Shown one piece after another: positions 24,177 through 32,417 of a DNA stretch of 64,000 nucleotides; the first letter of the stretch is position 1, and every line of letters starts with the position of its first letter. The position numbers were made by a program, and so were the translations under genes. The notes under the pieces were generated by a model. The model did not search any database. It was not told the origin of the DNA and was given only the letters and a program-made list of their open reading frames with translations. This stretch comes from an uncultured Prevotellaceae bacterium (lineage in GTDB: Bacteria; Bacteroidota; Bacteroidia; Bacteroidales; Bacteroidaceae). The stretch spans positions 1 through 64,000 of the forward strand of contig CADASP010000015.1 in assembly GCA_902790625.1 (NCBI GenBank), written 5' to 3'.

Positions 24177-25451
24177 TTATTTGTTTTGTTGTTGCAATCT
24201 TCTTCTCACTGTTTTCTTTGGTTCCAGCTTCGGAATTTTCACTTCCGTGCCAGCTTCAAGCTCGGTGGTGGCTTCAATGCCGTTGTACACCTCGATGTAG
24301 CAGCTCATGTCAGCACCGCCGAGCACTCTGCTGGCAATGCGCCTGGCGTTGTCGCCTTGGCGAGCCACCTCGATATGGTCGAAGCCCATGATGTAGTAAT
24401 ATCCGTCGCGAGTGCGGGGGTGCATCTGGTTATAGCGCTCCCATTCGGGCATAGAAGCCCCCCCTTCAGCCCCCGAGGGGGCTACTATAGTTTTTGTAGA
24501 CATAGAGTCTATCGTGCCCCCCTCGGGGGGCGAAAGGGGGGCTTGAGGGGCCACTATAGTTTTGGTAGACGTAGAGTCTATCGTGCCCCCCTCGGGGGGC
24601 GAAAGGGGGGCTTTGGCGACTTTGGCGGCTTGTTGAGCCGATTTCCCCACCAGATAGCCACCAGCAAATCCCACTGCCAAGGAGAGCAGCACGCAAGCCA
24701 CCCACTTCATCCAGCCATTGCTGGTGGAGGTGATGTCGTGAGAATCGCCCACCACGTCAGGCTCACTCTGCAGCGCAGCCGCCATGGGTGCAGGCTCATG
24801 CTCCTTCGCTGGTTCGGGCGTCTCCACTTCTACGGGTTGCGGTGCTTCCTCCACCATCGGTTCAAGTGTTTCCTCTTCTGCGGGTGCAGGTGCTTCCTCC
24901 ACCATCGGTTCGGGTGTTTCCTCTTCTGCGGGTGCAGGCGCTTCCTCCACCGCTGGTTCGGGTTCTTTCTCCTCGATGGGTTCTGGCTTTTCTTCGTCTA
25001 CGAACACCGGCTCTTCCACCTCTGCTGCTGGCGGCTCCACTTCAGCTATGGGGGCAGCGGGAGCCTCCTCGTCCACGGCATCCTCCACCACTTCTTCAGC
25101 CAGGGTGTCTTCAATGTCGCTGAACACGACCCCATCGTTCAGCACCACAGTCTCAAACTGTGAGAACGGCCGGTTCACGAGTTCCTTCATGGCATTGTCG
25201 GGGAGGAACGAGAGCTTGGAGTGTCCTTCGATGACGAGCCGCTCGCCCGTGTTCACGTTCACGCTCTCGCGTGCGCTCACATCCACTATCTTGAAGGTTC
25301 CCAGTCCCTTTATCTTCACCATCTGGTCGTGCTCCAGTCCTTGCTGAATCACACCGACGAAAGAGCTGATGAATGCCTGTGCCTTTCTTCTCGGATAGCC
25401 GTGCTTCTCCACGAGCACCTGCGCCAGGTCGTTCTGGTATATCTTAGCCAT
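24177..25451 (-). CDS. HU-domain protein with membrane helix and LysM-like C-terminus
   Basis: A 424-residue fusion. Residues 1-100 form an HU/IHF-like DNA-binding domain (MAKIYQNDLAQVL, IKGLGTFKIV, VNVNTGERLVI). Residues about 130-235 are Pro/Glu/Ala-rich with repeated PAPAEEETPEPMVEE units. A membrane helix follows (about 246-268, WVACVLLSLAVGFAGGYLVG). The C-terminal part (about 345-412, YYIMGFDHIEVARQGDNARRIASRVLG…AGTEVKIPKL) resembles LysM. The topology suggests chromosome or DNA contact in the cytoplasm and a cell-wall-facing domain outside. Residues about 281-332 come from a tandem GC-rich palindrome insertion. It overlaps the upstream HU gene by 8 bp. Confidence 0.88.
   Translation of the reverse strand: MAKIYQNDLAQVLVEKHGYPRRKAQAFISSFVGVIQQGLEHDQMVKIKGLGTFKIVDVSARESVNVNTGERLVIEGHSKLSFLPDNAMKELVNRPFSQFETVVLNDGVVFSDIEDTLAEEVVEDAVDEEAPAAPIAEVEPPAAEVEEPVFVDEEKPEPIEEKEPEPAVEEAPAPAEEETPEPMVEEAPAPAEEETLEPMVEEAPQPVEVETPEPAKEHEPAPMAAALQSEPDVVGDSHDITSTSNGWMKWVACVLLSLAVGFAGGYLVGKSAQQAAKVAKAPLSPPEGGTIDSTSTKTIVAPQAPLSPPEGGTIDSMSTKTIVAPSGAEGGASMPEWERYNQMHPRTRDGYYYIMGFDHIEVARQGDNARRIASRVLGGADMSCYIEVYNGIEATTELEAGTEVKIPKLEPKKTVRRRLQQQNK
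24457..24611. repeat. tandem GC-rich palindromic element in the HU-membrane fusion gene
   Basis: C-run/G-run palindromes alternate with 30-40 bp spacers. Two nearly identical units, each with ACTATAGTTTT, AGACnTAGAGTCTATCGT and CCCCTCGGGG, are tandem. They read in frame as APLSPPEGGTIDS…KTIVAP repeats and APSGAEGGAS. Same family as 61729-61815. Confidence 0.88.
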
Positions 25452-25737
25452 TGTCGTCGCCTCCTTTCTTTATTCTGTCTTTAGTGGTGGCAGTGGGCTT
25501 GAAGGCGAGTGTGAGCTTTGGCGGCACCAGCATGCGCTGCCCTGTCGATGGGTTCACCATCACGCGCTCCATCTTCTTCTTCACCTCGAAAGTGCCGAAG
25601 TTAGGCAATTGCACCCCGTTTCCCTCCATGAAGTTGTCGCCCATGGCGGCTATCAAGGCATTCACCATGCGCTGCGCCTCTGCTGCGGCGATGTTGTTCT
25701 TTTTTGCCAGTTCGGCCATGAATTCCTTATTGTTCAT
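25444..25737 (-). CDS. HU-family DNA-binding protein
   Basis: A 97-residue basic protein with the HU/IHF fold pattern: MNNKEFMAELAKKNNI, helix pair AAAEAQRMVNALIAAMG, beta arm GVQLPNFGTFEVKKK and NPSTGQRMLVPPKL. Nucleoid-associated and likely dimeric. It lies 18 bp after rimO and overlaps the next gene, so two HU-type genes are adjacent. Confidence 0.95.
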   Translation of the reverse strand: MNNKEFMAELAKKNNIAAAEAQRMVNALIAAMGDNFMEGNGVQLPNFGTFEVKKKMERVMVNPSTGQRMLVPPKLTLAFKPTATTKDRIKKGGDDNG

Positions 25738-25755
25738 ATCACGTCGTAATATCTG

Positions 25756-27228
25756 TCATTTCACTCTCACCGTTTCGCCATAAAGGTCGAATTCATCGGC
25801 ATCGTTGATGCTCACCTGGTAGAACTTTCCGATGGTCAGCCGCTGCTTCTTGCAGGCGATGAGCACCTCGGGGTCCACCTCTGGCGAGCTGGCCTCCGTG
25901 CGCCCCACATAGTATTCTCCTTCGCGGCGGTCGATGAGCACTCTCATCACCTGCCCTATGTGTTGCTGCTGCATCTGCTCGCTGATGCTTTGCTGCAGCC
26001 TCATCAGTCGTGCCAGTCGGCGTTCTTTCACCTCTGGCTCCACGTCGTCGGCATAGTGCTGTGCGGCGTAGGTGCCATCCTCCTCGCTATAGGCGAATGC
26101 GCCCATGCGCTCGAAGCGGGCCCAGCGGGTGAAGTCGAGCAGCTGCTCAAAATCGTCGTCGGTCTCGCCAGGAAAGCCTACCATCAGCGTGGTGCGCAGA
26201 CAGATGCCTGGCACCTCGCGGCGCAGCCGCTCGATGAAATCGATGGTCTCCTGCCGCGTGATGTGGCGGTGCATGCGCTGCAGCATGTTGTCGCTGATGT
26301 GCTGCAGGGCCACGTCGAGATAGTTGCACACATTATTATATTCGCGCATCACGCGCGCGAGCTCCCATGGGAAATGGGTGGGATAAGCATAGTGCAGACG
26401 TATCCACTCCACGCCCTCCACCTGCGCCATCTGCTCCACCAACTGTGCTATGCGCTGCTCGCCATAGAGGTCTATTCCGTAATAGGTCAGTTCCTGTGCC
26501 ACGACGTTCAGCTCCTTCACGCCCTGCGCCACCAGCCATCTCACCTCCTGGAGTATCTCTTCCATGGGTCGGCTCTGGTGACGGCCGGTGATGAGTGGTA
26601 TGGCGCAATAGGCACAGCTGCGGTCGCAACCCTCGCTGATTTTCAGGTAGGCATAATGAGGAGGGGTGGTTAAGACTCTTGGAGCCATCAGACCCACCCC
26701 CAGCCCCACGCTCAGACCCACCCCCAGCCCCTCCCTAGAGGGAGGGGGGCATATAGACCCCACCGCCCCCAAGCAAGCGGCAGAACTAACCGCTCCCCTC
26801 CCTCTAGGGAGGGGCTGGGGGTGGGTCTGAGCGTGGGGGTGGGTCTGAGCGTGGGGCTGGGGGTTGTTTTGTGGATGGGCCTCCAAGTCTTTCAGCAGTT
26901 CGGTATAGTTGAATTTGCCATACCAGCCGTCGACTTCGGGAATCTCTTCTTCAAGCTCGGCAAGATAACGCTCCGACAGGCACCCCATTACGTAGAGCTT
27001 CTTCAGCTTTCCTTCGTCCTTGCGCTGCACCTGCTGCAGGATGGTGTTGATGCTCTCTTCCTTGGCATCGGCAATGAAGCCGCAGGTGTTCACCACGCAG
27101 ATGTCGCCCTGCGGGTGGTCGCTGTCGTGCGTCACCCGGTAACCGTGAGCCTCGAAGAGGCCCATCAGCTTCTCCGAATCCACCAGGTTCTTCGAGCAGC
27201 CCAAGGATATGAAATCGACGGTGGTCAC
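25756..27228 (-). CDS. rimO: ribosomal protein S12 methylthiotransferase with palindromic insertion
   Basis: A 490-residue radical-SAM enzyme that methylthiolates an aspartate of ribosomal protein S12. The N-terminal cluster-binding cysteines are in GCSKN, NTCGF and GCLSERY; the radical-SAM motif is CDRSCAYC (about residues 198-205); a TRAM domain closes the C-terminus. The family norm is about 430 residues. The excess lies at residues 122-180, a Pro/His/Gly-rich stretch (HAQTHPHAQTHPQPLP…GVGLSVGLGVGL) encoded by a large inverted repeat between the N-terminal and radical-SAM domains. It overlaps ftsY by four bases. Confidence 0.96.
   Translation of the reverse strand: MTTVDFISLGCSKNLVDSEKLMGLFEAHGYRVTHDSDHPQGDICVVNTCGFIADAKEESINTILQQVQRKDEGKLKKLYVMGCLSERYLAELEEEIPEVDGWYGKFNYTELLKDLEAHPQNNPQPHAQTHPHAQTHPQPLPRGRGAVSSAACLGAVGSICPPPSREGLGVGLSVGLGVGLMAPRVLTTPPHYAYLKISEGCDRSCAYCAIPLITGRHQSRPMEEILQEVRWLVAQGVKELNVVAQELTYYGIDLYGEQRIAQLVEQMAQVEGVEWIRLHYAYPTHFPWELARVMREYNNVCNYLDVALQHISDNMLQRMHRHITRQETIDFIERLRREVPGICLRTTLMVGFPGETDDDFEQLLDFTRWARFERMGAFAYSEEDGTYAAQHYADDVEPEVKERRLARLMRLQQSISEQMQQQHIGQVMRVLIDRREGEYYVGRTEASSPEVDPEVLIACKKQRLTIGKFYQVSINDADEFDLYGETVRVK
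26690..26865. repeat. large GC-rich inverted repeat inside rimO
   Basis: Left and right arms of about 55-70 bp (GACCCACCCCCAGCCCC and its inverse, each with an inner CCCTCCCTAGAGGGAGGG-type palindrome) flank a short spacer. The whole is about 59 codons, stays in frame and falls between two rimO domains. Same architecture as the element between pta and ackA. Confidence 0.9.
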
Positions 27229-28172
27229 GATTTGAACAGAGAGTCAACAAATTCGCGACGGTCGAAGAGCTGCAGGTCTTCCATGCCCTCGCCCAGTCCG
27301 ATATATTTCACTGGCACCTTCAGCTGGTCGCTGATGCCGATGACCACGCCACCCTTGGCCGTTCCATCGAGCTTGGTGATGGCCAGCGATGTGATTTGCG
27401 TGACGGCAGCGAACTGCCTGGCCTGCTCAAAGGCATTCTGCCCTGTGGAGCCGTCGAGCACCAGCAGCACCTCGTCGGGAGCCGTCGGCAGCACCTTCTT
27501 CATCACGTCCTTAATCTTCTTCAGCTCGTTCATCAGACCCACCTTGTTGTGCAGTCGCCCGGCCGTGTCGATGAGCACCACGTCGGCACCATTGGCCTTG
27601 GCGCTCTGCAGGGTGTCGAAAGCCACGCTGGCAGGGTCGCTGCCCATCTGCTGCTTCACCACGGGCACGCCCACGCGCTCGCCCCAGATGCTGATCTGCT
27701 CCACGGCAGCGGCACGGAACGTGTCGGCGGCACCCAGGTACACCTTCTTGCCAGCCTGCTTGAACTGCCAGGCCAGCTTGCCGATGGTGGTGGTCTTGCC
27801 CACACCGTTCACGCCCACCACCAAGATGACGTAGGGCGAAGTGCCGTCGGGCACAGAGAGGGCTGAGCCGTCTTCGTGCTCTTCCAGCAGAGCGGCGATT
27901 TCATCGCGCAGGATGCGGTTCAGCTCGCCCGTCGACACATACTTGTCGCGGGCCACGCGCTCCTCGATGCGCTTGATAATCTTCAAGGTGGTCTCCACCC
28001 CCACGTCGCTGCTGATGAGCACCTCCTCCAGGTTGTCGAGCACGTCATCATCCACTTTCGACTTGCCGGCAACGGCACGCGCAAGCTTGTCGAAAACCGA
28101 CGTCTTCGTCTTCTCCAAGCCCTTGTCAAGGGTCTCCTTCTTCTTCTTACTGAAAAAACCAAACAATCCCAT
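27225..28172 (-). CDS. ftsY: signal recognition particle receptor FtsY
   Basis: A 315-residue GTPase that receives ribosome-SRP complexes at the inner membrane. The start MGLFGFFSKKKKE is preferred over an ATG 30 bp upstream because the latter lies inside the promoter. NG-domain motifs: GVNGVGKTTTIGKLA (about residues 117-131), DTAGRL (about 197-202) and TKLDGTAKGG (about 258-267). The acidic A domain is short, as in many Bacteroidota. It heads the long minus-strand run that includes rimO and the bat genes. Confidence 0.97.
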   Translation of the reverse strand: MGLFGFFSKKKKETLDKGLEKTKTSVFDKLARAVAGKSKVDDDVLDNLEEVLISSDVGVETTLKIIKRIEERVARDKYVSTGELNRILRDEIAALLEEHEDGSALSVPDGTSPYVILVVGVNGVGKTTTIGKLAWQFKQAGKKVYLGAADTFRAAAVEQISIWGERVGVPVVKQQMGSDPASVAFDTLQSAKANGADVVLIDTAGRLHNKVGLMNELKKIKDVMKKVLPTAPDEVLLVLDGSTGQNAFEQARQFAAVTQITSLAITKLDGTAKGGVVIGISDQLKVPVKYIGLGEGMEDLQLFDRREFVDSLFKS

Positions 28173-28199
28173 AACAATAATAATACGTATTACGAAGTG

Positions 28200-28231
28200 C
28201 AAAAGTAAGCAATATTTCCGACTCCTGCAAA
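28200..28231 (-). promoter_or_regulatory. promoter of the ftsY operon
   Basis: Minus-strand TTTG (28231-28228), 20-bp spacer, TACTTTTG (28207-28200), 28 bp before the ATG at 28172. Matches the Bacteroidota consensus. Confidence 0.8.
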
Positions 28232-28308
28232 GATATTACAATTTCTTAACCGCCTTTTCACATTAGCTAACTATTCGGCACGCTCTCCGCAACAACTAAG
28301 TCCCACGT

Positions 28309-28398
28309 TTCCTACGACAACGAATTTGACGAATTGAACGAATTATTATGACGGTTTACCCTGTCCTACGCTTCCTACGACAACGAATTTGACGAATT
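28309..28398. repeat. 27-bp direct repeat
   Basis: The 27 bp at 28309-28335 are identical to 28372-28398 (TTCCTACGACAACGAATTTG…), with 36 bp between. No coding role is apparent. Confidence 0.9.
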
Positions 28399-28627
28399 AA
28401 TCGAATGATGATTATCCGCATTCACTATATAGCCTCCCGCGCTCAGCTGAACTTGCGAAACCCGAATACATGAGTCCACTTGAAAAAAGTTCACAACCAA
28501 TCAAGACAATACGCAGTGCAGCGCATTGTCTTTTCACTATTGCTACCATATCGCGTCTTTTTCAATGACTCAAGGTCAAAAAATGATTAGACCAGCCCGA
28601 ACCATGATACTATTTTTACGAAAGAAA

Positions 28628-29003
28628 TTGACAAAACGGCCATATTACCCCTTCAAAACTCGAAAATTCTGCGCGAGAAAACTTTTGGTCGAAAATTTTT
28701 GAGTTTTGAGGGGTTTTATTAAATGATTAACAATCAGACATTTGGAACTTATTTAACGAAAAATGGTGTTTGCTGGCTTTCAAAAGTCAACGCCGAAAAA
28801 AAATTTGGCGTTGCCGTTTTTTGCCACGGCGTTCTTACAAATACGTGAAAAGGCATCAAAAATGAGCAAATAGCATGCACAAAACAGTATGGTGTGTGCA
28901 AAAAATTGGCTTTTCCCCTCGTTTTTTCATCAGGCGAAGGTTGAACAAGGCACCCAAATGGGCATTTTTCCTGCCAGAATGCATCGCCGCCGTGAACAAA
29001 TTT
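28628..29003 (+). repeat. long dispersed repeat R1, copy 1
   Basis: Shares an ordered series of matches with 63392-63739: 35 identical bases at 28663-28697, the AAGTCAACGCC…TTGGCGTTGCCGTTTT inverted motif, and TGTGTGCAAAAA…TGGCTTTTCC. The stretches between are diverged. Both copies lie in gene-free regions. Confidence 0.85.
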
Positions 29004-29258
29004 CCGTGCTGCAAAGTTGCAAAGACGGTGGTATTTTTTTGATGATCCCAGTCACTGAAAGGATATGGGCCGATGTCGCTCACATCCATCTTTCCATGGG
29101 CTTCTTGCTCTCGGCTATTGAGACTGGACGCTTTCAGCGTCCTTTTCACCTGATTGCGGATAATCATTTAATTTTATCGATAAACACAACTTTTTTATAC
29201 GACAAAAAATATTTTTTCAGCCGTAAAGTTTATTTTTCAGTAAAAAAAAGCTTGAAAG

Positions 29259-29290
29259 TTTTGTTCTTCCAGTTTTTTTCTCTATATTTG
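29259..29290 (+). promoter_or_regulatory. promoter of the BspA-like gene
   Basis: TTTTG (29259-29263), 19-bp spacer, TATATTTG (29283-29290): a full consensus match. The ATG at 29571 is about 275 nt downstream of the likely transcript start, leaving a long 5' leader (about 29297-29570) in which no gene is convincing. Confidence 0.8.
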
Positions 29291-29570
29291 CAACGCGTAT
29301 TGAAGCGCAGACATTTTTTGCTCAAATTCCATCTCGAACTAGCACCTCGGAAAGGAGTAAAACGAGCAACACCTACATATATTGGAGTGCATACTATGAG
29401 TGTGTTCCTCCGTAATATGTAGGGGCTGTGCTAGGCCTGAGATGGATATGGCAGGGATACACTCTTTCCGTGTTAGTTGGTTCTTGTTTCTACTTGTAAC
29501 GATGATTCATGGTAAATGCGAACTGCTGAATAATCGGGGAAAATCGGTATTCACTTTAATCAAAACTATT

Positions 29571-32006
29571 ATGAAGATTCAAAAATTATCATTATTGCTG
29601 CTGGCACTGATAGTTAGTGCTGGTGCGGGTGCCTATGATTTCTCAGAGGTAGAAACAACTTATGGCACGGAACTGTTCTTTACTGTCAATGACGATGGAC
29701 AGAGTGTAAGCCTTGTTCAGGGGCCTGATCCCTATAATGCATCCATCATTCACATTCCTTCGAATATTGAGCACAACGGCAAGAGCTACAAAGTGACTGC
29801 CATCGCACCTGAAGCGTTTGCCAATAACAAAAACATCAGTTACATCGAATTGTCAGAAAATTTGGAAACAATCGGCGGGAAAGCGTTCTATTATAGCAAC
29901 ATTAACACGATTGCCAACCTTCCAACAAGCCTTAGAAGTATTGGAAAGAATGCATTTGAGAATTCCAACCTGTCGTCAATCAATAAAATAGACTACAATA
30001 ACTACTTGAATGAGGGACTGGAGTTTATCGGTCAAAGGGCATTTTATAATTCTAAACTTAATAATATTACCATTCCTAATTCGGTGACAATAATTGACGA
30101 AGGAGCTTTCTATAATACGCCATTAACTGAAGTTCACCTTGGCACAGGCATCAAGCAAATCAAAGACGATACTTTTCGTGGCTGTAAAAACCTTTCTTCA
30201 ATCGATTTGCCAGAGGGTATCGAAAGCATCGGCTCGGGCGCTTTCCGTTGTACCAATTATGGTGAGTCTGATCTTCGGAATGTGCATTTCCCATCGACTT
30301 TGAAAATCATTGGGAGTGAGGCTTTTCTGGGTACTATGCTTTCAGCTGTAGTCTTGCCAGAGGGTGTGCAAACTATAGGCAAAAGTGCTTTCCAGAGTTG
30401 TGACCTCCTCGAATCATTCGTTTTCTCAAAGGCATTGACAGAAATACCTGCTTATTGTTTGAGAGGGTGTAAGAAACTGTACGATGTAACAATCTATGAG
30501 GGGGTCACCAAAATAGGCGAATGGGCTTTTTATGAATGTTCCTCGCTGAGTTCAATCAAATTCCCTGATAGCGTTAAAGAGGTGGGGGAATATGTATTGG
30601 CACACACGGCCATCAGCACATTTACCTTCCCTTCGAATCTTTCTTATGTTGGTGAAGGGATGTTTTTGGGTTGCAAGAACATCATCAACTTCACCATTCC
30701 CAGCACCATCAATGAGATTAAGGAATCTGCATTCAGTAATTGCGAAAATATGGAGACTATCCACATCGCAGAGTCTGTAACAAAGATTGGAGAATATGTT
30801 TTCTTTGGTTGTTCAGCTCTTGACAATGTAGTGTTGCCTGCTGAGATTGAAGTCATTCGTGCTAATTGTTTTTATGATTGCAGTTATTTGCACCATATCA
30901 CCCTTCCTGCAAACTTGAAGACCATCGAGCGTTATTGTTTCCGTGGTTGTTCATCCCTGTCCAGCATTGACATACCAAAATCATTGGAACAAATCCTCGA
31001 ATTTGCCTTTCAAGATTGTTCTGCTTTGGAAAAGGTCACCTTGCCATCCACACTTAAACGGCTGGACGATGAATCGTTCAAGGGATGTTCTATGCTAACG
31101 GAAATGCACCTCAACAGAGCTATACCGCCGGCAGTAAGAGGAGCCCGTAGTGACGGAGGCATGCGTGATGGCATTGCTGGAAAGGACAATATTTGTGTGT
31201 TGTATGTGCCTACTGGGAGCAAGGCTGAATATGATGCACTTTCTGAAACCTACTTCAGGAACTTCAAAGATATTGTTGAGGAAGACGTGGATGGCACGGT
31301 TTATTATCAACTTAGTTTTAAATCGGATGGTAACGGATCCTTCCTGGTAAATGGTGAAAATGTGTCAAGCACGTATGTCATAGCGATGAAGAGCAATGCC
31401 GCCATTACTGTTGTTCCCAAGAAAAACTATCATCTGGCAACGTTGAAAGTTGATGGCAGAGACCGCACCGCTGAAGTGGTGGACAACATTTACTTACTGG
31501 AGAATGTTTTGGAGAACTACACTATTGAGGCCACTTTCGATGCAGATCCAGTCATGCTGTACGTCCAGACAGGAAACGGTGGTCAAGTAGGTGTAAACGT
31601 GATGCGTGGTGAGACACATACTTGCACCATCAGTGTAGAGAGCGGCTGGCAGGTGAACACTGTGCTTTTCAATGGTAGTAATGTCACATCGAAGGTAGTT
31701 GACGGCAAATACACCACTCCGAAACTGACAGATGATGCTCTGCTTATCGTTACGTTTGAGCAGAGCAGTGACCCGTCGAGAGTACTGGACATAGCCGATG
31801 ATGGGGGAATGAAAGCCTATGCTACTCCCGATGGTTATTTGCATATTAGTGGAACAGAAAAAGGAGAAAGGGTAGAAGTGGTGACGGCAGACGGAAAGAG
31901 GGTGACGACATTTGTCTCTGACGGACATCCCAAGCAGTTGCTCCTGCACACACATGGAATCTACATCGTGAATTCCAGCTTAAAGAATATTAAGTTGAGC
32001 TATTAA
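29571..32006 (+). CDS. BspA-like leucine-rich repeat surface protein
   Basis: An 811-residue secreted protein. The start MKIQKLSLLLLALIVSAGAGA gives a clean signal peptide; the frame continues upstream without support. Residues about 70-530 are LRR_5 repeats of about 23 residues with the pattern (I)(P)xx(V)xxIgxxAFxxCxxL. The C-terminal part has two beta domains (about 560-740) and a tail ending GIYIVNSSLKNIKLSY, like the terminal domain common in Prevotella surface proteins. It is probably exported to the cell surface and may bind host or plant polymers. GC is lower than in the SusC/SusD genes downstream. Confidence 0.9.
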   Translation: MKIQKLSLLLLALIVSAGAGAYDFSEVETTYGTELFFTVNDDGQSVSLVQGPDPYNASIIHIPSNIEHNGKSYKVTAIAPEAFANNKNISYIELSENLETIGGKAFYYSNINTIANLPTSLRSIGKNAFENSNLSSINKIDYNNYLNEGLEFIGQRAFYNSKLNNITIPNSVTIIDEGAFYNTPLTEVHLGTGIKQIKDDTFRGCKNLSSIDLPEGIESIGSGAFRCTNYGESDLRNVHFPSTLKIIGSEAFLGTMLSAVVLPEGVQTIGKSAFQSCDLLESFVFSKALTEIPAYCLRGCKKLYDVTIYEGVTKIGEWAFYECSSLSSIKFPDSVKEVGEYVLAHTAISTFTFPSNLSYVGEGMFLGCKNIINFTIPSTINEIKESAFSNCENMETIHIAESVTKIGEYVFFGCSALDNVVLPAEIEVIRANCFYDCSYLHHITLPANLKTIERYCFRGCSSLSSIDIPKSLEQILEFAFQDCSALEKVTLPSTLKRLDDESFKGCSMLTEMHLNRAIPPAVRGARSDGGMRDGIAGKDNICVLYVPTGSKAEYDALSETYFRNFKDIVEEDVDGTVYYQLSFKSDGNGSFLVNGENVSSTYVIAMKSNAAITVVPKKNYHLATLKVDGRDRTAEVVDNIYLLENVLENYTIEATFDADPVMLYVQTGNGGQVGVNVMRGETHTCTISVESGWQVNTVLFNGSNVTSKVVDGKYTTPKLTDDALLIVTFEQSSDPSRVLDIADDGGMKAYATPDGYLHISGTEKGERVEVVTADGKRVTTFVSDGHPKQLLLHTHGIYIVNSSLKNIKLSY

Positions 32007-32151
32007 TAGTTACCTGTTTTTTTCTGTAGTTAAGGAGTATTTCGCTTCAGATGTTTCCTTAACTACTGAAATATGCTGCTCTTTGTCTTTTCGCTTTGGT
32101 ATTATTTGACGAAGAAAGCTGAGGTTCACTAAAACGTATAATTTTTTCGCA

Positions 32152-32190
32152 GTAACCATCCCATTTTCAGCGATAATGGGATGGTTACGT
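32152..32190 (+). terminator. terminator downstream of the BspA-like gene
   Basis: A perfect 14-bp stem (GTAACCATCCCATT and its inverse at 32152-32165 and 32175-32188) with a 9-nt loop, followed by GTTTTAT. It lies 145 bp after the stop. The rest of 32007-32325 shows no gene. Confidence 0.85.
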
Positions 32191-32325
32191 TTTATCGTTC
32201 CACGTCATGAAATAAACTTTTTTTCATGGCTTTTTGACAATATTGGCGGCGCTTCTCCATGTTACCCACATATTTTCCCCCCCGACCCCTAATATTTGCT
32301 TAAATGCTTGGATATTTGACATTCC

Positions 32326-32357
32326 TTTTGCAGGAAAGAAGAATAGTTGTACCTTTG
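32326..32357 (+). promoter_or_regulatory. promoter of susC-susD
   Basis: TTTTG (32326-32330), 19-bp spacer, TACCTTTG (32350-32357), 60 bp before the ATG. An excellent match to the Bacteroidota consensus. Confidence 0.9.
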
Positions 32358-32417
32358 CAGATAGATTTACAGAAAAAACCTACTTTACATCAACATTTAT
32401 TAACTAACAAAAACTTT

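Larger units (their letters stand above)
28232..29258. other. 1-kb repeat-rich non-coding stretch
   Basis: No supported gene. It holds a 27-bp direct repeat (28309-28335 and 28372-28398) and a long copy of a diverged dispersed repeat (28628-29003). A perfect GACGCT-TTC-AGCGTC palindrome lies near 29128-29142. Short frames on both strands here look accidental. Confidence 0.75.

Noticed and set aside
28173..28202. Upstream ATG of ftsY
   Set aside because: It overlaps the -7 box and adds residues not found in FtsY, while MGLFGFFSKKKKE is the usual start.
28889..29422. 177-codon plus-strand frame before the BspA-like gene
   Set aside because: It overlaps repeat R1 and the mapped-looking promoter at 29259-29290; composition is not protein-like.
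29400..29570. Extended N-terminus of the BspA-like protein
   Set aside because: The signal peptide starts cleanly at 29571; the upstream 57 codons have no export or domain features.
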